The position numbers and the translations under genes were made by a program. DNA of 64,000 nt from positions 868,001-932,000 of the forward strand of contig NZ_JACHMJ010000001.1 in the NCBI RefSeq assembly GCF_014204935.1, given 5' to 3'. Below, piece by piece: positions 7,899 through 18,413 of the stretch. A model generated the notes under the pieces. It did no database searches and was not told where the DNA came from. It saw only the letters and a program-made list of their open reading frames with translations. Source of the DNA: Conyzicola lurida. Lineage in GTDB: Bacteria > Actinomycetota > Actinomycetes > Actinomycetales > Microbacteriaceae. Numbering within the stretch: position 1 is the first letter of the stretch; each line of letters opens with the position of its first letter.

Positions 7899-9557
7899 GT
7901 GGATTCCGAACCCGACCTGCCAGAGGCCCAGCACGAGCCTCAGGCCAGCCCTCCGGCCGCGCGTAAAACGACAGCTCGGAAGCCCGCGACTCCGCGTTCC
8001 ACGGCTGCGAGAAAGCCGAAAACGACGGGGGCGGATGCCGCGTCCGACGCCGCGCCCACACCCGGCGCCCCGGCCAAGACCCCGGTGAAGCGCACGCCGA
8101 CGCCCCGCACGACGACGGCCTCCAGGGCTGCCGCCGGCGCCACCCCGGCCGCCGCGAAGCCCACGCCGTCTCCGCGCAAGCCCACGGCCGCGAAGCCGGC
8201 CGCCCCGAAGCCGACTCCCGCGAAGCCCGCGGCAGCGAAGACCGCCGCCGCGAAACCGACGACGGCCAAGCCCGCCGCGAAGCGCGCACCCGCCAAGCCA
8301 CGCGGAACCGCCGCGCCCACCGCCGCCGAAGCCCGTGCGGCGACCGACGAGAGCGTCGCCGCGCTCTCGGTCGTCACGAGCCCGACGGTCGCGCCGTCCG
8401 AGCCCGTCAACGTCAGCGAGCCCGCAAACGTCACGGAGGTGCCCGAAGCCCCCGGGACGACGACGCCCCCACGCAAGCCAGCCACCAAGCGCACGACCAC
8501 CTCCCGCTCCCGCACCCGTACCACCATCACGGCAGACCCGGTCGTCGAATCGGAGGCGCCCGCAAGCCAGCCCGAACCCGAGGTAGAGGTCACCGTGCCC
8601 GTGCCCGAGCCCGAGGTAGAGGTAGAGACAACAGAGCCCGAACCCGAAGCCGCAGAGGCCGTAGTGCTCGAGCCCGAGATCGTCGAGGCGATCGAGAACC
8701 TCGCGGTCGTCGAAGAGGTCGCGCCCGAGACTCCCGCCGCCGAGACCCCCGCCGCCGCGACTCCAGCAACCGATGTCGCCGTCGCCGAGACGCCCCGCGA
8801 AATCGTGCTGAAGATCACCGGTCTGGTGAAGCGCTTCGACGACACCACGGCGGTGGCCGGAATCGACCTCGACATCGCCGCGGGATCGTTCTTCGGCATC
8901 GTCGGACCGAACGGGGCGGGAAAGACCACGACGCTCTCCATGGTCACCGGCCTGCTGCGTCCCGACGCGGGCACCGTCACCGTGCACGGGGCCGACGTGT
9001 GGAGCAACCCCGTCGTCGCCAAGCGCACCATGGGCGTGCTGCCCGACCGTCTGCGACTGTTCGACCGCCTCACCGGCGCGCAATTGCTCTACTACTCCGG
9101 CATCCTGCACGGTCTCGACAAGAAGGTGGTGCGTAGTCGCAGCGCCGACCTCGCGGTCGCGTTCGGCCTCGAAGACTCCCTCGACCGTCTCGTCACGGAC
9201 TACTCGGCCGGCATGACGAAGAAGGTCGCGATCGCCGCGGCGATGATCCACTCGCCGCGCCTGCTCGTTCTCGACGAGCCGTTCGAGTCGGTCGACCCCG
9301 TCTCGGCGGCGAACGTCGTCGAGATCCTGCAGAAGTACGTGGCGGCCGGCGGCACCGTCGTGATGTCGAGCCACACCATGAGCCTGATCGAGCGCATCTG
9401 CGACTCGGTCGCGGTCGTCGTGAACGGCGCGGTCCTCGCGACCGGAACCATGGACCAGGTGCGCGACGGCAAATCCCTCGAAGACCGGTTCGTCGAACTC
9501 GCGGGCGGTCGCAAAGCGGCGGAGGGCATGGAGTGGTTGCACAAATTCTCCGACTGA
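7899..9557 (+). CDS. ABC transporter ATPase with about 300-residue low-complexity N-terminal extension
   Basis: 552 aa from GTG 7899; TACGGT ends exactly 6 nt upstream and there is no ribosome-binding site, so a leaderless start is likely. Residues about 15-180 are Ala/Pro/Lys/Thr-rich and strongly basic (many KPAA and AAKP units, like histone H1 tails). Residues about 200-300 turn acidic (PEPEVEVE). The ABC domain starts near residue 301: Walker A GPNGAGKTT (about 336), signature YSAGMTKKV (about 435), Walker B LLVLDEPFESVD. The domain is of the exporter/ABC-2 class. The next gene, a polytopic membrane protein, overlaps by 25 nt and is the likely permease. The substrate is unknown. A start further upstream is possible but less supported. 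Confidence 0.82.
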   Translation: MDSEPDLPEAQHEPQASPPAARKTTARKPATPRSTAARKPKTTGADAASDAAPTPGAPAKTPVKRTPTPRTTTASRAAAGATPAAAKPTPSPRKPTAAKPAAPKPTPAKPAAAKTAAAKPTTAKPAAKRAPAKPRGTAAPTAAEARAATDESVAALSVVTSPTVAPSEPVNVSEPANVTEVPEAPGTTTPPRKPATKRTTTSRSRTRTTITADPVVESEAPASQPEPEVEVTVPVPEPEVEVETTEPEPEAAEAVVLEPEIVEAIENLAVVEEVAPETPAAETPAAATPATDVAVAETPREIVLKITGLVKRFDDTTAVAGIDLDIAAGSFFGIVGPNGAGKTTTLSMVTGLLRPDAGTVTVHGADVWSNPVVAKRTMGVLPDRLRLFDRLTGAQLLYYSGILHGLDKKVVRSRSADLAVAFGLEDSLDRLVTDYSAGMTKKVAIAAAMIHSPRLLVLDEPFESVDPVSAANVVEILQKYVAAGGTVVMSSHTMSLIERICDSVAVVVNGAVLATGTMDQVRDGKSLEDRFVELAGGRKAAEGMEWLHKFSD

Positions 9558-11101
9558 AGCTCCGGCTTCTCGGCAACTCGTTCCGTCGCAGCCCGTGGCA
9601 GCTTCTCGGCCTCGGTCTCGGTGCGCTCTACGGCTTCGGCACCGCCGTGCTCGTGCTGGGCGGGCTCGTCTCCCTGCGCTTCTTCGACGTCGACGTGGCG
9701 ACCAGCGCGGTCGTCGTGCTCGGCTCCGTCGTGCTCGTGGTCTTCACGGTGCTCCCGTTGATCCTGGGCATCGACGACACGCTCGACCCGCGCAAGTTCG
9801 CGCTCTTCGGCATCCGCAACAACACGCTCGCGTTCGGTCTCGCCGCGGCATCCTTCATCTCGGTGCCCACGATCGTGGTCGCCATCATGGCGTTCGCGCA
9901 GATCGCGACCTGGAGCCGTGACGCGCTCTCGGCCGGCCTCGCCGTCGTCGCGGCCGTGCTGATCATCGTGACCTCGGTGCTGTCGGCGCGCATCTCGACC
10001 TCGGTCGCCGCGTTCCTGCTGGCCACCCGGCGGGCCCGCGACATCACCGCGATCATCGGCCTCGTCGCGCTCGTGAGCCTGTCGCCCGCCATCATCGCTC
10101 TCGTCTCGGTCGACTGGGCGAAGGACGGCCTCGACGTGCTCGCCAAGTTCGCGGGCGTGCTGAGCTGGACGCCGTTCGGTGCGGCGTGGTCGATACCGGC
10201 GGATGCCGCGGCCGGCGATCCCGGAACGTCGATGCTCAAGCTGCTCATCGCCGTCGCGTGGGTGGCGGTGCTCGCGCTCGGCTGGCGCGCCCTCGTCGCG
10301 GCGATGCTCGTGACCCCGCAGCGCCAGGCGCAGGCGAAGAAGTACTCGGGCCTGGGGTGGTTCGGTCTCGTCCCCGGCACGCCCACCGGCGTCATCGCCG
10401 CCCGCAGCATCACCTACTGGCTGCGCGACTCGCGCTACGGCACGTCGCTCATCGTGATCCCGCTGATCCCGCTGTTCATGGTGATCGCGCTCTCGATCGG
10501 CGGAATACCGCTCGCCCAGCTCGCGCTGCTGCCCGTGCCGGTGATCTGCCTGTTCCTCTCCTGGTCGGTGCACAACGACGTCGCGTTCGACAACACCGCC
10601 GTGTGGCTGCACCTCTCGGCGAGCACGAGCGGTCGCGCCGACCGCTGGGGCCGACTGCTGCCCGCGCTCGTGCTCGGCATCCTGGTCATCGGAATCGGCG
10701 GGGTCGTGAGCGCCGCCGTGTTCGGCGACTGGTCGGTGCTGCCGTCGATCGTCGGCGTGAGCACGAGCGTGCTGTTCACCGGGTTGGGACTGTCGAGCAT
10801 CATGTCCGCGCGCTTCCCGTACCCGGCCGTGCGCCCCGGCGACAGCCCGTTCGCCCAGCCGCAGAGCGGAAGCCCGGCGGGACTCATCCAGGCGCTCTCC
10901 TTCTTCGCGATCCTCCTCCTCACCGCTCCCGCGCTCGTCGCGGCGGCGCTCGGCTTCCTCCAGGGCGGCCAGTGGCCGCTCGTGTCGCTCGCCGCGGGCG
11001 TCGTGATCGGTGTCGCCGTTCTGCTCGGCGGAGTCGCGGTCGGCGGCCGGGTCTTCGAGCGCCGCGGGTCACAGATCCTCGCGTTCTCGATGCGCAGCTA
11101 G
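9533..11101 (+). CDS. Polytopic membrane protein, probable ABC exporter permease
   Basis: 522 aa, GTG 9533 with a ggagg ribosome-binding site upstream, overlapping the 3' end of the ABC ATPase gene. About 12 hydrophobic segments; a short basic N-terminus (LRLKLRLLGNSFRRSPW) precedes the first. This layout is that of large ABC-2-like permeases in actinobacteria, which pair with one ATPase gene. The overlap with the ATPase makes a two-component exporter likely. No substrate can be read. Confidence 0.8.
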   Translation: MVAQILRLKLRLLGNSFRRSPWQLLGLGLGALYGFGTAVLVLGGLVSLRFFDVDVATSAVVVLGSVVLVVFTVLPLILGIDDTLDPRKFALFGIRNNTLAFGLAAASFISVPTIVVAIMAFAQIATWSRDALSAGLAVVAAVLIIVTSVLSARISTSVAAFLLATRRARDITAIIGLVALVSLSPAIIALVSVDWAKDGLDVLAKFAGVLSWTPFGAAWSIPADAAAGDPGTSMLKLLIAVAWVAVLALGWRALVAAMLVTPQRQAQAKKYSGLGWFGLVPGTPTGVIAARSITYWLRDSRYGTSLIVIPLIPLFMVIALSIGGIPLAQLALLPVPVICLFLSWSVHNDVAFDNTAVWLHLSASTSGRADRWGRLLPALVLGILVIGIGGVVSAAVFGDWSVLPSIVGVSTSVLFTGLGLSSIMSARFPYPAVRPGDSPFAQPQSGSPAGLIQALSFFAILLLTAPALVAAALGFLQGGQWPLVSLAAGVVIGVAVLLGGVAVGGRVFERRGSQILAFSMRS

Positions 11102-11139
11102 GGCCAGCGCCCCGCCGCCCGAGAAACTACACTTGCGGC

Positions 11140-11397
11140 ATGACTGATACCGAGCACACCGGCGGAGGAACCTCGACCCTCGATCGCGAACTCGAGGAAC
11201 TGCTCAACAGCGAGCAGGTGGAAGAAGGCGACCACGAGCGCTTCTCCCACTACGCACCGAAGAACAAGATCATGGAGTCGGCACTGACCGGCAAGCCCGT
11301 CCGCGCGCTCTGCGGCAAACTCTGGACCCCGGGTCGCGACCCGCAGAAGTTTCCGGTCTGCCCGACGTGCAAAGAGGTCTACGAGACGCTGAAGTAG
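11140..11397 (+). CDS. DUF3039 family protein
   Basis: 85 aa. Matches the small actinobacterial DUF3039 family: an acidic N-terminus, then DHERFSHYAPKNKIMESA, then a C-terminal Cys cluster CGKLWTPGRDPQKFPVCPTC that could bind zinc (C, then CxxC). The function is unknown. ATG 11140 is preceded by TACACT ending 6 nt upstream, a classic leaderless arrangement. It is followed by a terminator-like inverted repeat and the convergent pncB gene. Confidence 0.88.
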   Translation: MTDTEHTGGGTSTLDRELEELLNSEQVEEGDHERFSHYAPKNKIMESALTGKPVRALCGKLWTPGRDPQKFPVCPTCKEVYETLK

Positions 11398-11415
11398 CGC
11401 GTCCTTCGCCTTCGC

Positions 11416-11476
11416 GGATTGAGCCTGTCGAAATCCTCAACGTCATCGCGTGCGGGGATTTCGACGGGCTCAATCC
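11416..11476. repeat. Inverted repeat of the Microbacteriaceae GGATTGAGCCTGTCG type
   Basis: Two 21-nt arms, 11416-11436 and 11456-11476, are complementary at 20 of 21 positions around a 19-nt loop. The left arm begins ggattgagcctgtcgaaatc. It lies between the convergent DUF3039 and pncB genes and could act as a bidirectional terminator. Elements with the core gagcctgtcgaa are, to my knowledge, dispersed in many genomes of this family. Confidence 0.8.
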
Positions 11477-11480
11477 AGTC

Positions 11481-12779
11481 CTAGTTCGCGACGTAGACCG
11501 TCGGGATCGCCGGCTCGCCGCGTCCCAGCCGGAACGCCTGGTCGGACAGCTCCGCGATCGCCGCCGCGCGGTGCGTGCGCGCGACACCCGTGCCGTGGGC
11601 GCCGAGGTACTCGGCCACCGGTTCGCCGTCGACCATGAGCGGCACCAGCAGCGGCCGCTCGTTCGGCGCGGCGGCCGGCTCCTCGCCGACGTAGATCGTC
11701 TCGGCCACGGCCACGCCGTTCTCGAGGGTGCGCACGGGGTGCTTGCGTCCGCCGACGGTGGCCTTGGCCGCGGACTTTTTCGCGACCGAGACCCATTCGC
11801 CCGCGTCATCCCGGCGTGCCACCAGTTTGTAGACCATGGATGCCGCGGGGTGGCCCGATCCCGTGACCACCGAGGTGCCGACACCGTACGAGTCGACGGG
11901 CGCGGCGCGCAGGGAGGCGATCGTGTACTCGTCGAGGTCGTTCGTCACGGTGATCTTGGTGTTGACCGCGCCGAGCGAGTCCAGCTGCGCGCGCACCGCC
12001 GCGACCTGCGCGGGGAGGTCGCCCGAGTCGATGCGGACCGCGCCGAGACCGGTGCCGGCGACCTTGACCGCGAGGGCCACCGCCGTGGGCACATCGTAGG
12101 TGTCGACGAGCAGCGTCGTACCGGAGCCGAGGGCCGCGACCTGGGAGCGGAACGCCTCCTCCTCGCTGTCGTGCAGCAGCGTGAACGCGTGCGCGGCCGT
12201 GCCCATCGTGGGGATACCCCACTCGAGACCGGCCTCGAGGTTGCTGGTGGCGCCGAATCCCGCGACGAAGGCGGCGCGGGCGGCGGCGACGGCCGAGCGC
12301 TCGCCCGTGCGACGCGAGCCCATCTCGGCGAGCGGACGCCCGTCGGCCGCGGAGACCATGCGGGCGGCGGCACTCGCGATCGCGCTGTCGTAGTTGAGCA
12401 CGCTGAGCGCGAGGGTCTCGAGGATCACGGCCTCGGCGAAGGTGCCGTCGACCACGAGGATGGGGGAGTTCGGGAAGTACACCTCGCCCTCGCGGTAGCC
12501 GGTGATCGTGCCGCGGAAGCGGTAGTCGGCGAGCCAGTCCAAGGTCGCGGTCGTGACGACGCCGTGGTCGCGCAGCCAACCGAGCTCCTCGTCGCCGAAG
12601 CGGAACTGGCGCACGAGGTCGAGCAGGCGGCCGGTGCCCGCGACGATGCCGTAGCGCCGACCCTCGGGAAGGCGGCGGGCGAAGACTTCGAACACGCACT
12701 CCCTGTCGTGCAGACCGCTGCGCATCGCTGCGTCGATCATCGTGAGTTCGTAGCGGTCGGTCAGCAGGGCGGTGCTCAT
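11481..12779 (-). CDS. pncB: Nicotinate phosphoribosyltransferase
   Basis: 432 aa. The N-terminus [15 protein letters not shown] is typical of the family; [35 protein letters not shown] (the His is the one that is autophosphorylated), RIDSGDL and the GVGTSVVTG phosphate-binding loop follow in order. The enzyme makes nicotinate mononucleotide from nicotinate and PRPP with ATP, in the Preiss-Handler salvage route to NAD. It is divergent from the photolyase gene with 60 bp between the starts. Confidence 0.95.
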   Translation of the reverse strand: MSTALLTDRYELTMIDAAMRSGLHDRECVFEVFARRLPEGRRYGIVAGTGRLLDLVRQFRFGDEELGWLRDHGVVTTATLDWLADYRFRGTITGYREGEVYFPNSPILVVDGTFAEAVILETLALSVLNYDSAIASAAARMVSAADGRPLAEMGSRRTGERSAVAAARAAFVAGFGATSNLEAGLEWGIPTMGTAAHAFTLLHDSEEEAFRSQVAALGSGTTLLVDTYDVPTAVALAVKVAGTGLGAVRIDSGDLPAQVAAVRAQLDSLGAVNTKITVTNDLDEYTIASLRAAPVDSYGVGTSVVTGSGHPAASMVYKLVARRDDAGEWVSVAKKSAAKATVGGRKHPVRTLENGVAVAETIYVGEEPAAAPNERPLLVPLMVDGEPVAEYLGAHGTGVARTHRAAAIAELSDQAFRLGRGEPAIPTVYVAN

Positions 12780-12839
12780 ACTCCGAGCCTATCGAGCGGA
12801 ACGCGCCCGGACGTCGGAGGAACGGCCTACCGTGGGCAG

Positions 12840-14309
12840 ATGACTCACGTGCGCTGGATTTTCGCCGGGCAACTCGGGGAGCTCTTCGACGACGGCGGCC
12901 CGATGCTGCTCGTCGAAGCGCGGTCGGTCTTCCGTCGTCGGCCGATCCACCGAGCCAAAGCGCACCTCATCCTGTCTGCGATCCGTCACCGCGCCGCCGA
13001 ACTGGGCGACCGCGTGGAGTTCCACCAGGTCGAGCACTACTCCGAGGTGGTCGACGGACGCGACGACCTCGAAGTGATCGACCCCACCTCCTGGGCGGCG
13101 CGGAGGACGGTGCGCCGGCTGGGCGCACGCATCCTGCCGAGCCGCGGATTCGTCACGAGCGAGGAGGAGTTCGCTGCCTGGGCCGCGACCCGCGGCACCG
13201 GCCGGCTGCTGTTGGAAGACTTCTACCGCGACACCCGGCTGCGCACCGGCCTGCTGATGGAAGGACAGTCCCCGGCGGGCGGGCAGTGGAACTACGACCA
13301 CGACAACCGGCAGCGGCCGCCGAAGAACGCGGTGTCGCTCGGGCTGCCCGACCCGCGCTGGCCGGTCGAGGACGACATCGACGCCGGCGTGCGCGCCGAT
13401 CTCGACCGGTGGCAGGCCGCGGGCGAGATCAGGCTCGTCGGCGACGACGGGCCCCGCAGGTTCGCCGTGACAGGGGCGGAGGCGCAGGCGGCGCTCGACG
13501 ACTTCGTCGAAACCCGCCTCGGCGACTTCGGCCCGTTCGAGGACGCGACGCTCACGGGCGACTGGACGATGGCGCACTCGCTGCTCAGCGTGCCGCTCAA
13601 CCTGGGGCTGCTCGACCCGCGGCACGTCGTCGACACCGTCGCGGCCGAGTACGAGCGGGGCAACGCGCCGCTGTCGAGCGTCGAGGGGTTCGTGCGCCAG
13701 ATCGCCGGGTGGCGCGACTACGTCTGGCACCTGTACTGGCATCTCGGCGAGGGATACCGCACCGGGCACAACACCCTGCGCGCCACGGTCGACCTGCCGC
13801 GCGAGTTCAGAGAACTCGACACCGACGCCATCGAGGCGAACTGCCTGCACCACTCGATCGGCGGCCTGCGCGAGCACGGGTGGACGCACCACATCCAGCG
13901 GCTGATGGTCATCGGCAACTGGGCGCTGCAGCGCGGGTACGACCCCGTGCAGCTCAACGACTGGTTCACCGACATGTTCGTCGACGGCACCCCGTGGGTG
14001 ATGCCCGCCAACGTCATCGGCATGAGCCAGCACGCCGACGGCGGCATCGTCGCCACCAAGCCGTATGCGGCGGGCGGTGCCTACATCGACCGGATGACCG
14101 ACTACTGCGGCGGATGCCGCTTCGACCCGAAGGTGCGGTTGGGGCCCGACGCGTGCCCCTACACCGCCGGATACTGGGCGTTCCTCGACCGGGTGGAGCC
14201 CGCGCTGCGCGGCAATCACCGCATGGCGCAGCCGCTCGCCGGCCTGCGCGGGCTCGTCGACCGCGAGGCGGTCGTGCAGCAGGAACGCGAGCGGGAAGGC
14301 TTCCACTAA
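12840..14309 (+). CDS. Fe-S bacterial cryptochrome/photolyase (PhrB-like)
   Basis: 489 aa. It begins [13 protein letters not shown], then runs through a Rossmann-like antenna half and a C-terminal helical FAD domain ([50 protein letters not shown]). Four Cys that would bind the 4Fe-4S cluster of this class are at about residues 335, 422, 425 and 438 (NCLHH, YCGGC, ACPY). Members of the class repair (6-4) photoproducts (PhrB of Agrobacterium) or act as photoreceptors. TACCGT ends 6 nt before ATG 12840, so the mRNA is probably leaderless; longer frames upstream are an accident of GC bias. Confidence 0.93.
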   Translation: MTHVRWIFAGQLGELFDDGGPMLLVEARSVFRRRPIHRAKAHLILSAIRHRAAELGDRVEFHQVEHYSEVVDGRDDLEVIDPTSWAARRTVRRLGARILPSRGFVTSEEEFAAWAATRGTGRLLLEDFYRDTRLRTGLLMEGQSPAGGQWNYDHDNRQRPPKNAVSLGLPDPRWPVEDDIDAGVRADLDRWQAAGEIRLVGDDGPRRFAVTGAEAQAALDDFVETRLGDFGPFEDATLTGDWTMAHSLLSVPLNLGLLDPRHVVDTVAAEYERGNAPLSSVEGFVRQIAGWRDYVWHLYWHLGEGYRTGHNTLRATVDLPREFRELDTDAIEANCLHHSIGGLREHGWTHHIQRLMVIGNWALQRGYDPVQLNDWFTDMFVDGTPWVMPANVIGMSQHADGGIVATKPYAAGGAYIDRMTDYCGGCRFDPKVRLGPDACPYTAGYWAFLDRVEPALRGNHRMAQPLAGLRGLVDREAVVQQEREREGFH

Positions 14310-14320
14310 ACTCGACGCTT

Positions 14321-15174
14321 GTGACTGATGCGCCGATTGGAGTCTTCGACTCGGGGGTCGGCGGCCTGACCGTCGCCCGGGCCATCATCGACCAGCTGCC
14401 GCGCGAATCGATCACCTACGTGGGCGACACCGCGCACTCCCCGTACGGCCCCAAGCCGATCGCCGACGTGCGCCGCTACGCGCTCGAGGTGATGGACGAT
14501 CTGGTCGCCCAGGGCGTCAAACTGCTGGTCATCGCCTGCAACACCGCGTCGTCGGCCATGCTGCGCGACGCCCGGGAGCGGTTCACCGGCGGGTACGGGA
14601 TCCCGGTCGTCGAGGTCATCCAGCCCGCGGTGCGGGCCGCGGTGCGGCAGACCCGCAACAAACGCATCGGCGTGATCGGCACGGTCGGCACGGTGCAGTC
14701 GCTCGCCTACGAGGACGCGTTCGCCGCGGCATCCGACCTCAAAATCTTCGCCCAGGCCTGCCCCCGCTTCGTCGAGTTCGTCGAGGCAGGGGTGACCAGC
14801 GGCCCCGAACTGTTCGCCGTCGCCGAGGAGTACCTCGCGCCGCTCAAGGCCGCGGACATCGACACCCTCGTGCTCGGCTGCACGCACTACCCGCTGCTCG
14901 CCGCGGCGATCCAGTACGTGATGGGCGAGGATGTCACCCTCGTCTCGAGCGCGGAGGAGACCGCGTACGACGTCTACCGCATGCTCGTGAAACACGGCCT
15001 CGAACGCACCAGCGCCGCGGCGCCCGCCTACACCTTCGAGGCGACCGGGGGCAGCCAGCAGGAGTTCCTCACGCTCGCGTCGCGCTTCCTCGGTCCGGAG
15101 GTCACCCGCGTCGACCTCGTCGAGACCGGGACGATCCACTTACCACCACTCGCCCTACCGAAAGCAGACAGCAG

Positions 15175-15178
<4 letters not shown>
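14321..15178 (+). CDS. murI: Glutamate racemase
   Basis: 285 aa, GTG start. N-terminal [17 protein letters not shown] and the two catalytic Cys motifs IACNTAS and LGCTHYPLL are all present, with SPYGPKP between. The enzyme makes D-glutamate for peptidoglycan. It is the first gene of a murI-rph-rdgB operon with 4-nt overlaps, an arrangement common in actinobacteria. Confidence 0.96.
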
Positions 15179-15896
<718 letters not shown>

Positions 15897-15900
<4 letters not shown>

Positions 15901-16478
15901 CCGTCCAGCTCGTCCTCGCGACCCACAACGCGCACAAGGTCGAGGAACTGCGTCGCATCCTCGGTGCGCAGCTCGACGGCATCGAGCTGATCGGGTACGA
16001 CGGGCCGGAACCGGTGGAAGACGCCGACAGCTTCGGCGGCAACGCGCTGATCAAGGCGAGGGCCGCCGCCCTGCACACGGGTCTCGCCGCGATCGCCGAC
16101 GACTCCGGGATCTCGGTCGACGCTCTGGGTGGTGCCCCCGGCATCCACTCTGCACGCTACGCGGGTCACCGCGACGACCGCGAGAACCTCGAGCTGCTGC
16201 TCGCCAACCTCGCCTCGGCGACCGACCGCGCGGCCCAGTTCACCTGCGCCGCGGCGCTCGTCGTCGGCGACTTCGAGCACGTGGAGCTCGGCGTCTGGCC
16301 CGGCTCCGTGCTGCGGGAACCCGCGGGTGCGGGCGGGTTCGGCTACGACCCCGTCTTCCAGCCCGAGGGGATCGACGTGAGCGCCGCGCAGCTGACGGCC
16401 GACGAGAAGAACGCGGTCAGCCACCGGGCGCGCGCCTTCGGGCAGATCATGCCGGTGGTCAGGGCGCAGCTGCTGTAG
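15897..16478 (+). CDS. rdgB: Non-canonical purine NTP pyrophosphatase (RdgB/HAM1)
   Basis: 193 aa. It opens [18 protein letters not shown], with [24 protein letters not shown] and FGYDPVF in the expected places, ending SHRARAF. It hydrolyses dITP, XTP and related NTPs to monophosphates. Its ATG overlaps the rph stop by 4 nt. Its 3' end overlaps the convergent membrane-protein gene by 20 bp. Confidence 0.95.
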
Positions 16479-18279
16479 ACGTGCCAGGTGTGGCTCCCAC
16501 GACGAATCGTGCGGAGCCGCCCGCGCACCAGTCGTCGATGCCCGGTTCGAGCTCGGCGTTGTCGGTGTAGACCACGGCGGAGATGTCGGGGTCGCGCAGC
16601 ACGGCGCACAACGAATTGGCCGCGTCCGGCCTGTGCTCGCCGAACTGGCGGAAGCCGGCGTAGTCGCGGAATGCGAAGCGGCGCAGCACCGGGTCTTCGC
16701 CGAGGGCGCCGCCCGCGGCATCCATCGCCCAGAAGTTCACGAACCCCTCGTCGGGGTTGTCGGTCTGCCAGACGATTCCGACCTCGTCGCGCTCGGCCAG
16801 CGCGAGGATGATCTTCACCGACTCATCGCCGTCGACCCAGACGTGGCCGCCGAGCATGCGGTCGACCGGCTGGCGGGCCTCGTACCCGACGGGTAAGCCG
16901 AGCGGGGCGAACGCGGCGATGGCGACGGTCCCGGCCGCGGTGATCGTGACTGCCGCCACGGCGACCGACCACGGGCGGATCCTCGCGAGGCAGCCGAGGG
17001 CGAGCGAGAGTGCAACGGGTAGGAGGATGACGCAGACGGTCCAGGCCAGCTTCACCGGATAGTACGCGGTCCACGGGTCGTACAGATCGCGGACGACGAA
17101 CAGCATGAGCGCGATGCCGAGGTAGCCGGCCGCAATGAGTGCGACGATTCCGGAGAACACCGGCAGCGTCGACCGGGAGCGCAGGAAAGCGGCGCTCAAG
17201 AGCGCCACGACGATGCTCGGCAAGATGACGTACCAGGTCGAAGGGTAGCCCATGCTCGGCGCCTGGAACGCGCTCGACTGCACGAAGTAGGTAGGCACGG
17301 TGAGGAAGATCGTGTACATGAGGACCACCACGACCGAGGCGAGCGGTACCGCGAGCTCCCACCGGCGCAGGGTCAGGAATTCGCGGCGTTCGCGCACGAC
17401 CACAATGACGCCGAGGAACACCGGCACGAGGATTACGGGGCTCCAAGTGACCAGCAGCAGCGTCGATGCGCCGACGAGCGCGACCGCCGCGGCGACCGGA
17501 GCGCGCGCGGACCCGATGTAGAGGAGCCAGCACGCCAGAGCGACCGGGATCACAAACGGCACATTGAAGAATCCGAAGTCGATCGGAAGTCCGCCGACAA
17601 GCCAGGTGAGCGGGAGCAGCGAGCCCATCGCGCTCGCGACGGCCACAAGACGCGGCTTCGCCGGGTCGATGGCGGATGCCGTGACCGCACCCATCGCCAC
17701 GCACCCGATCGCCAGAACGACGAGCCAGCTCCAGCCGAATACCGCGATGTCGACTCCCAGCGCATCGCCGCCGGGCAGCAGCCGCTCGAGGGAGAGCGGG
17801 ATGGCGAGTACCGCCGCCGGCAACGGCACCGGATTCTCGCCGGAACCGAAGAGCACACCGTGATCGGCGATGATCCTGCGGGCGAATCCCAGGGTGTTCG
17901 TCGAGTCGCCCTCCATTGTCCAACTCAGGTAGGCGGCCCCGGGCACGAACTGCGATGCCGCGCGGGCGGCAACCCACACGGTCGCACCGAGCAGGGCGGG
18001 GATCCAGATGGCGAGGGCGTGCACCGACGGCCGAAGACGAACTGCCGGATTCCGGACGAGGACGACGATGCCGAGGGCGCTCGCCGCGGCGAGGGCGCCA
18101 ACGGTCGCGAGCCCGATGTCCACTCGGAACACCGGAGTGACGGCGAGGAGGAGAAGGAATCCGACCGCCGTGGCCACGGAGACGATCGGCACGGCCAGGA
18201 GACGTCCCCAACGGGAGCCGGCGATCGGTATCCAGACGAGGAGGCAGGTCGTGGCGAGCACGATGAGTACGGTGCTCAC
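16459..18279 (-). CDS. Large polytopic membrane protein of unknown function
   Basis: 606 aa, GTG start at 18279. About 12-13 hydrophobic spans fill residues 1-475; the last 130 residues are soluble and hold three Cys-poor, Asp-rich segments. A loop near residue 120 reads SWTMEGDSTNTLGFARRII, and DPWTAYYPVKLAW occurs late. The layout (many spans plus an extracytoplasmic C-terminal domain) recalls GT-C glycosyltransferase-like or DUF6541-like proteins of actinobacteria, but I cannot confirm either. The 3' end overlaps rdgB tail to tail by 20 bp. Confidence 0.75.
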   Translation of the reverse strand: MSTVLIVLATTCLLVWIPIAGSRWGRLLAVPIVSVATAVGFLLLLAVTPVFRVDIGLATVGALAAASALGIVVLVRNPAVRLRPSVHALAIWIPALLGATVWVAARAASQFVPGAAYLSWTMEGDSTNTLGFARRIIADHGVLFGSGENPVPLPAAVLAIPLSLERLLPGGDALGVDIAVFGWSWLVVLAIGCVAMGAVTASAIDPAKPRLVAVASAMGSLLPLTWLVGGLPIDFGFFNVPFVIPVALACWLLYIGSARAPVAAAVALVGASTLLLVTWSPVILVPVFLGVIVVVRERREFLTLRRWELAVPLASVVVVLMYTIFLTVPTYFVQSSAFQAPSMGYPSTWYVILPSIVVALLSAAFLRSRSTLPVFSGIVALIAAGYLGIALMLFVVRDLYDPWTAYYPVKLAWTVCVILLPVALSLALGCLARIRPWSVAVAAVTITAAGTVAIAAFAPLGLPVGYEARQPVDRMLGGHVWVDGDESVKIILALAERDEVGIVWQTDNPDEGFVNFWAMDAAGGALGEDPVLRRFAFRDYAGFRQFGEHRPDAANSLCAVLRDPDISAVVYTDNAELEPGIDDWCAGGSARFVVGATPGTSTAAAP

Positions 18280-18413
18280 CGCTTCAGCCTAAGCGGGCCG
18301 TGCGAGCGTGGCGCTCCCCAGAACTGGGGCACCGGCGCTTGTCGATAACGCCCCTCATTCCTATCTAGCGCGAACGGCTAGTAGCGCACCGGAAGCCGAC
18401 CTACGCTGTATCC

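Noticed and set aside
11367-12839. Long in-frame extension upstream of the photolyase gene, across pncB on the other strand
   Set aside because: It reads antisense to a well-supported pncB. The photolyase family N-terminus starts at 12840, where a leaderless promoter is also seen.
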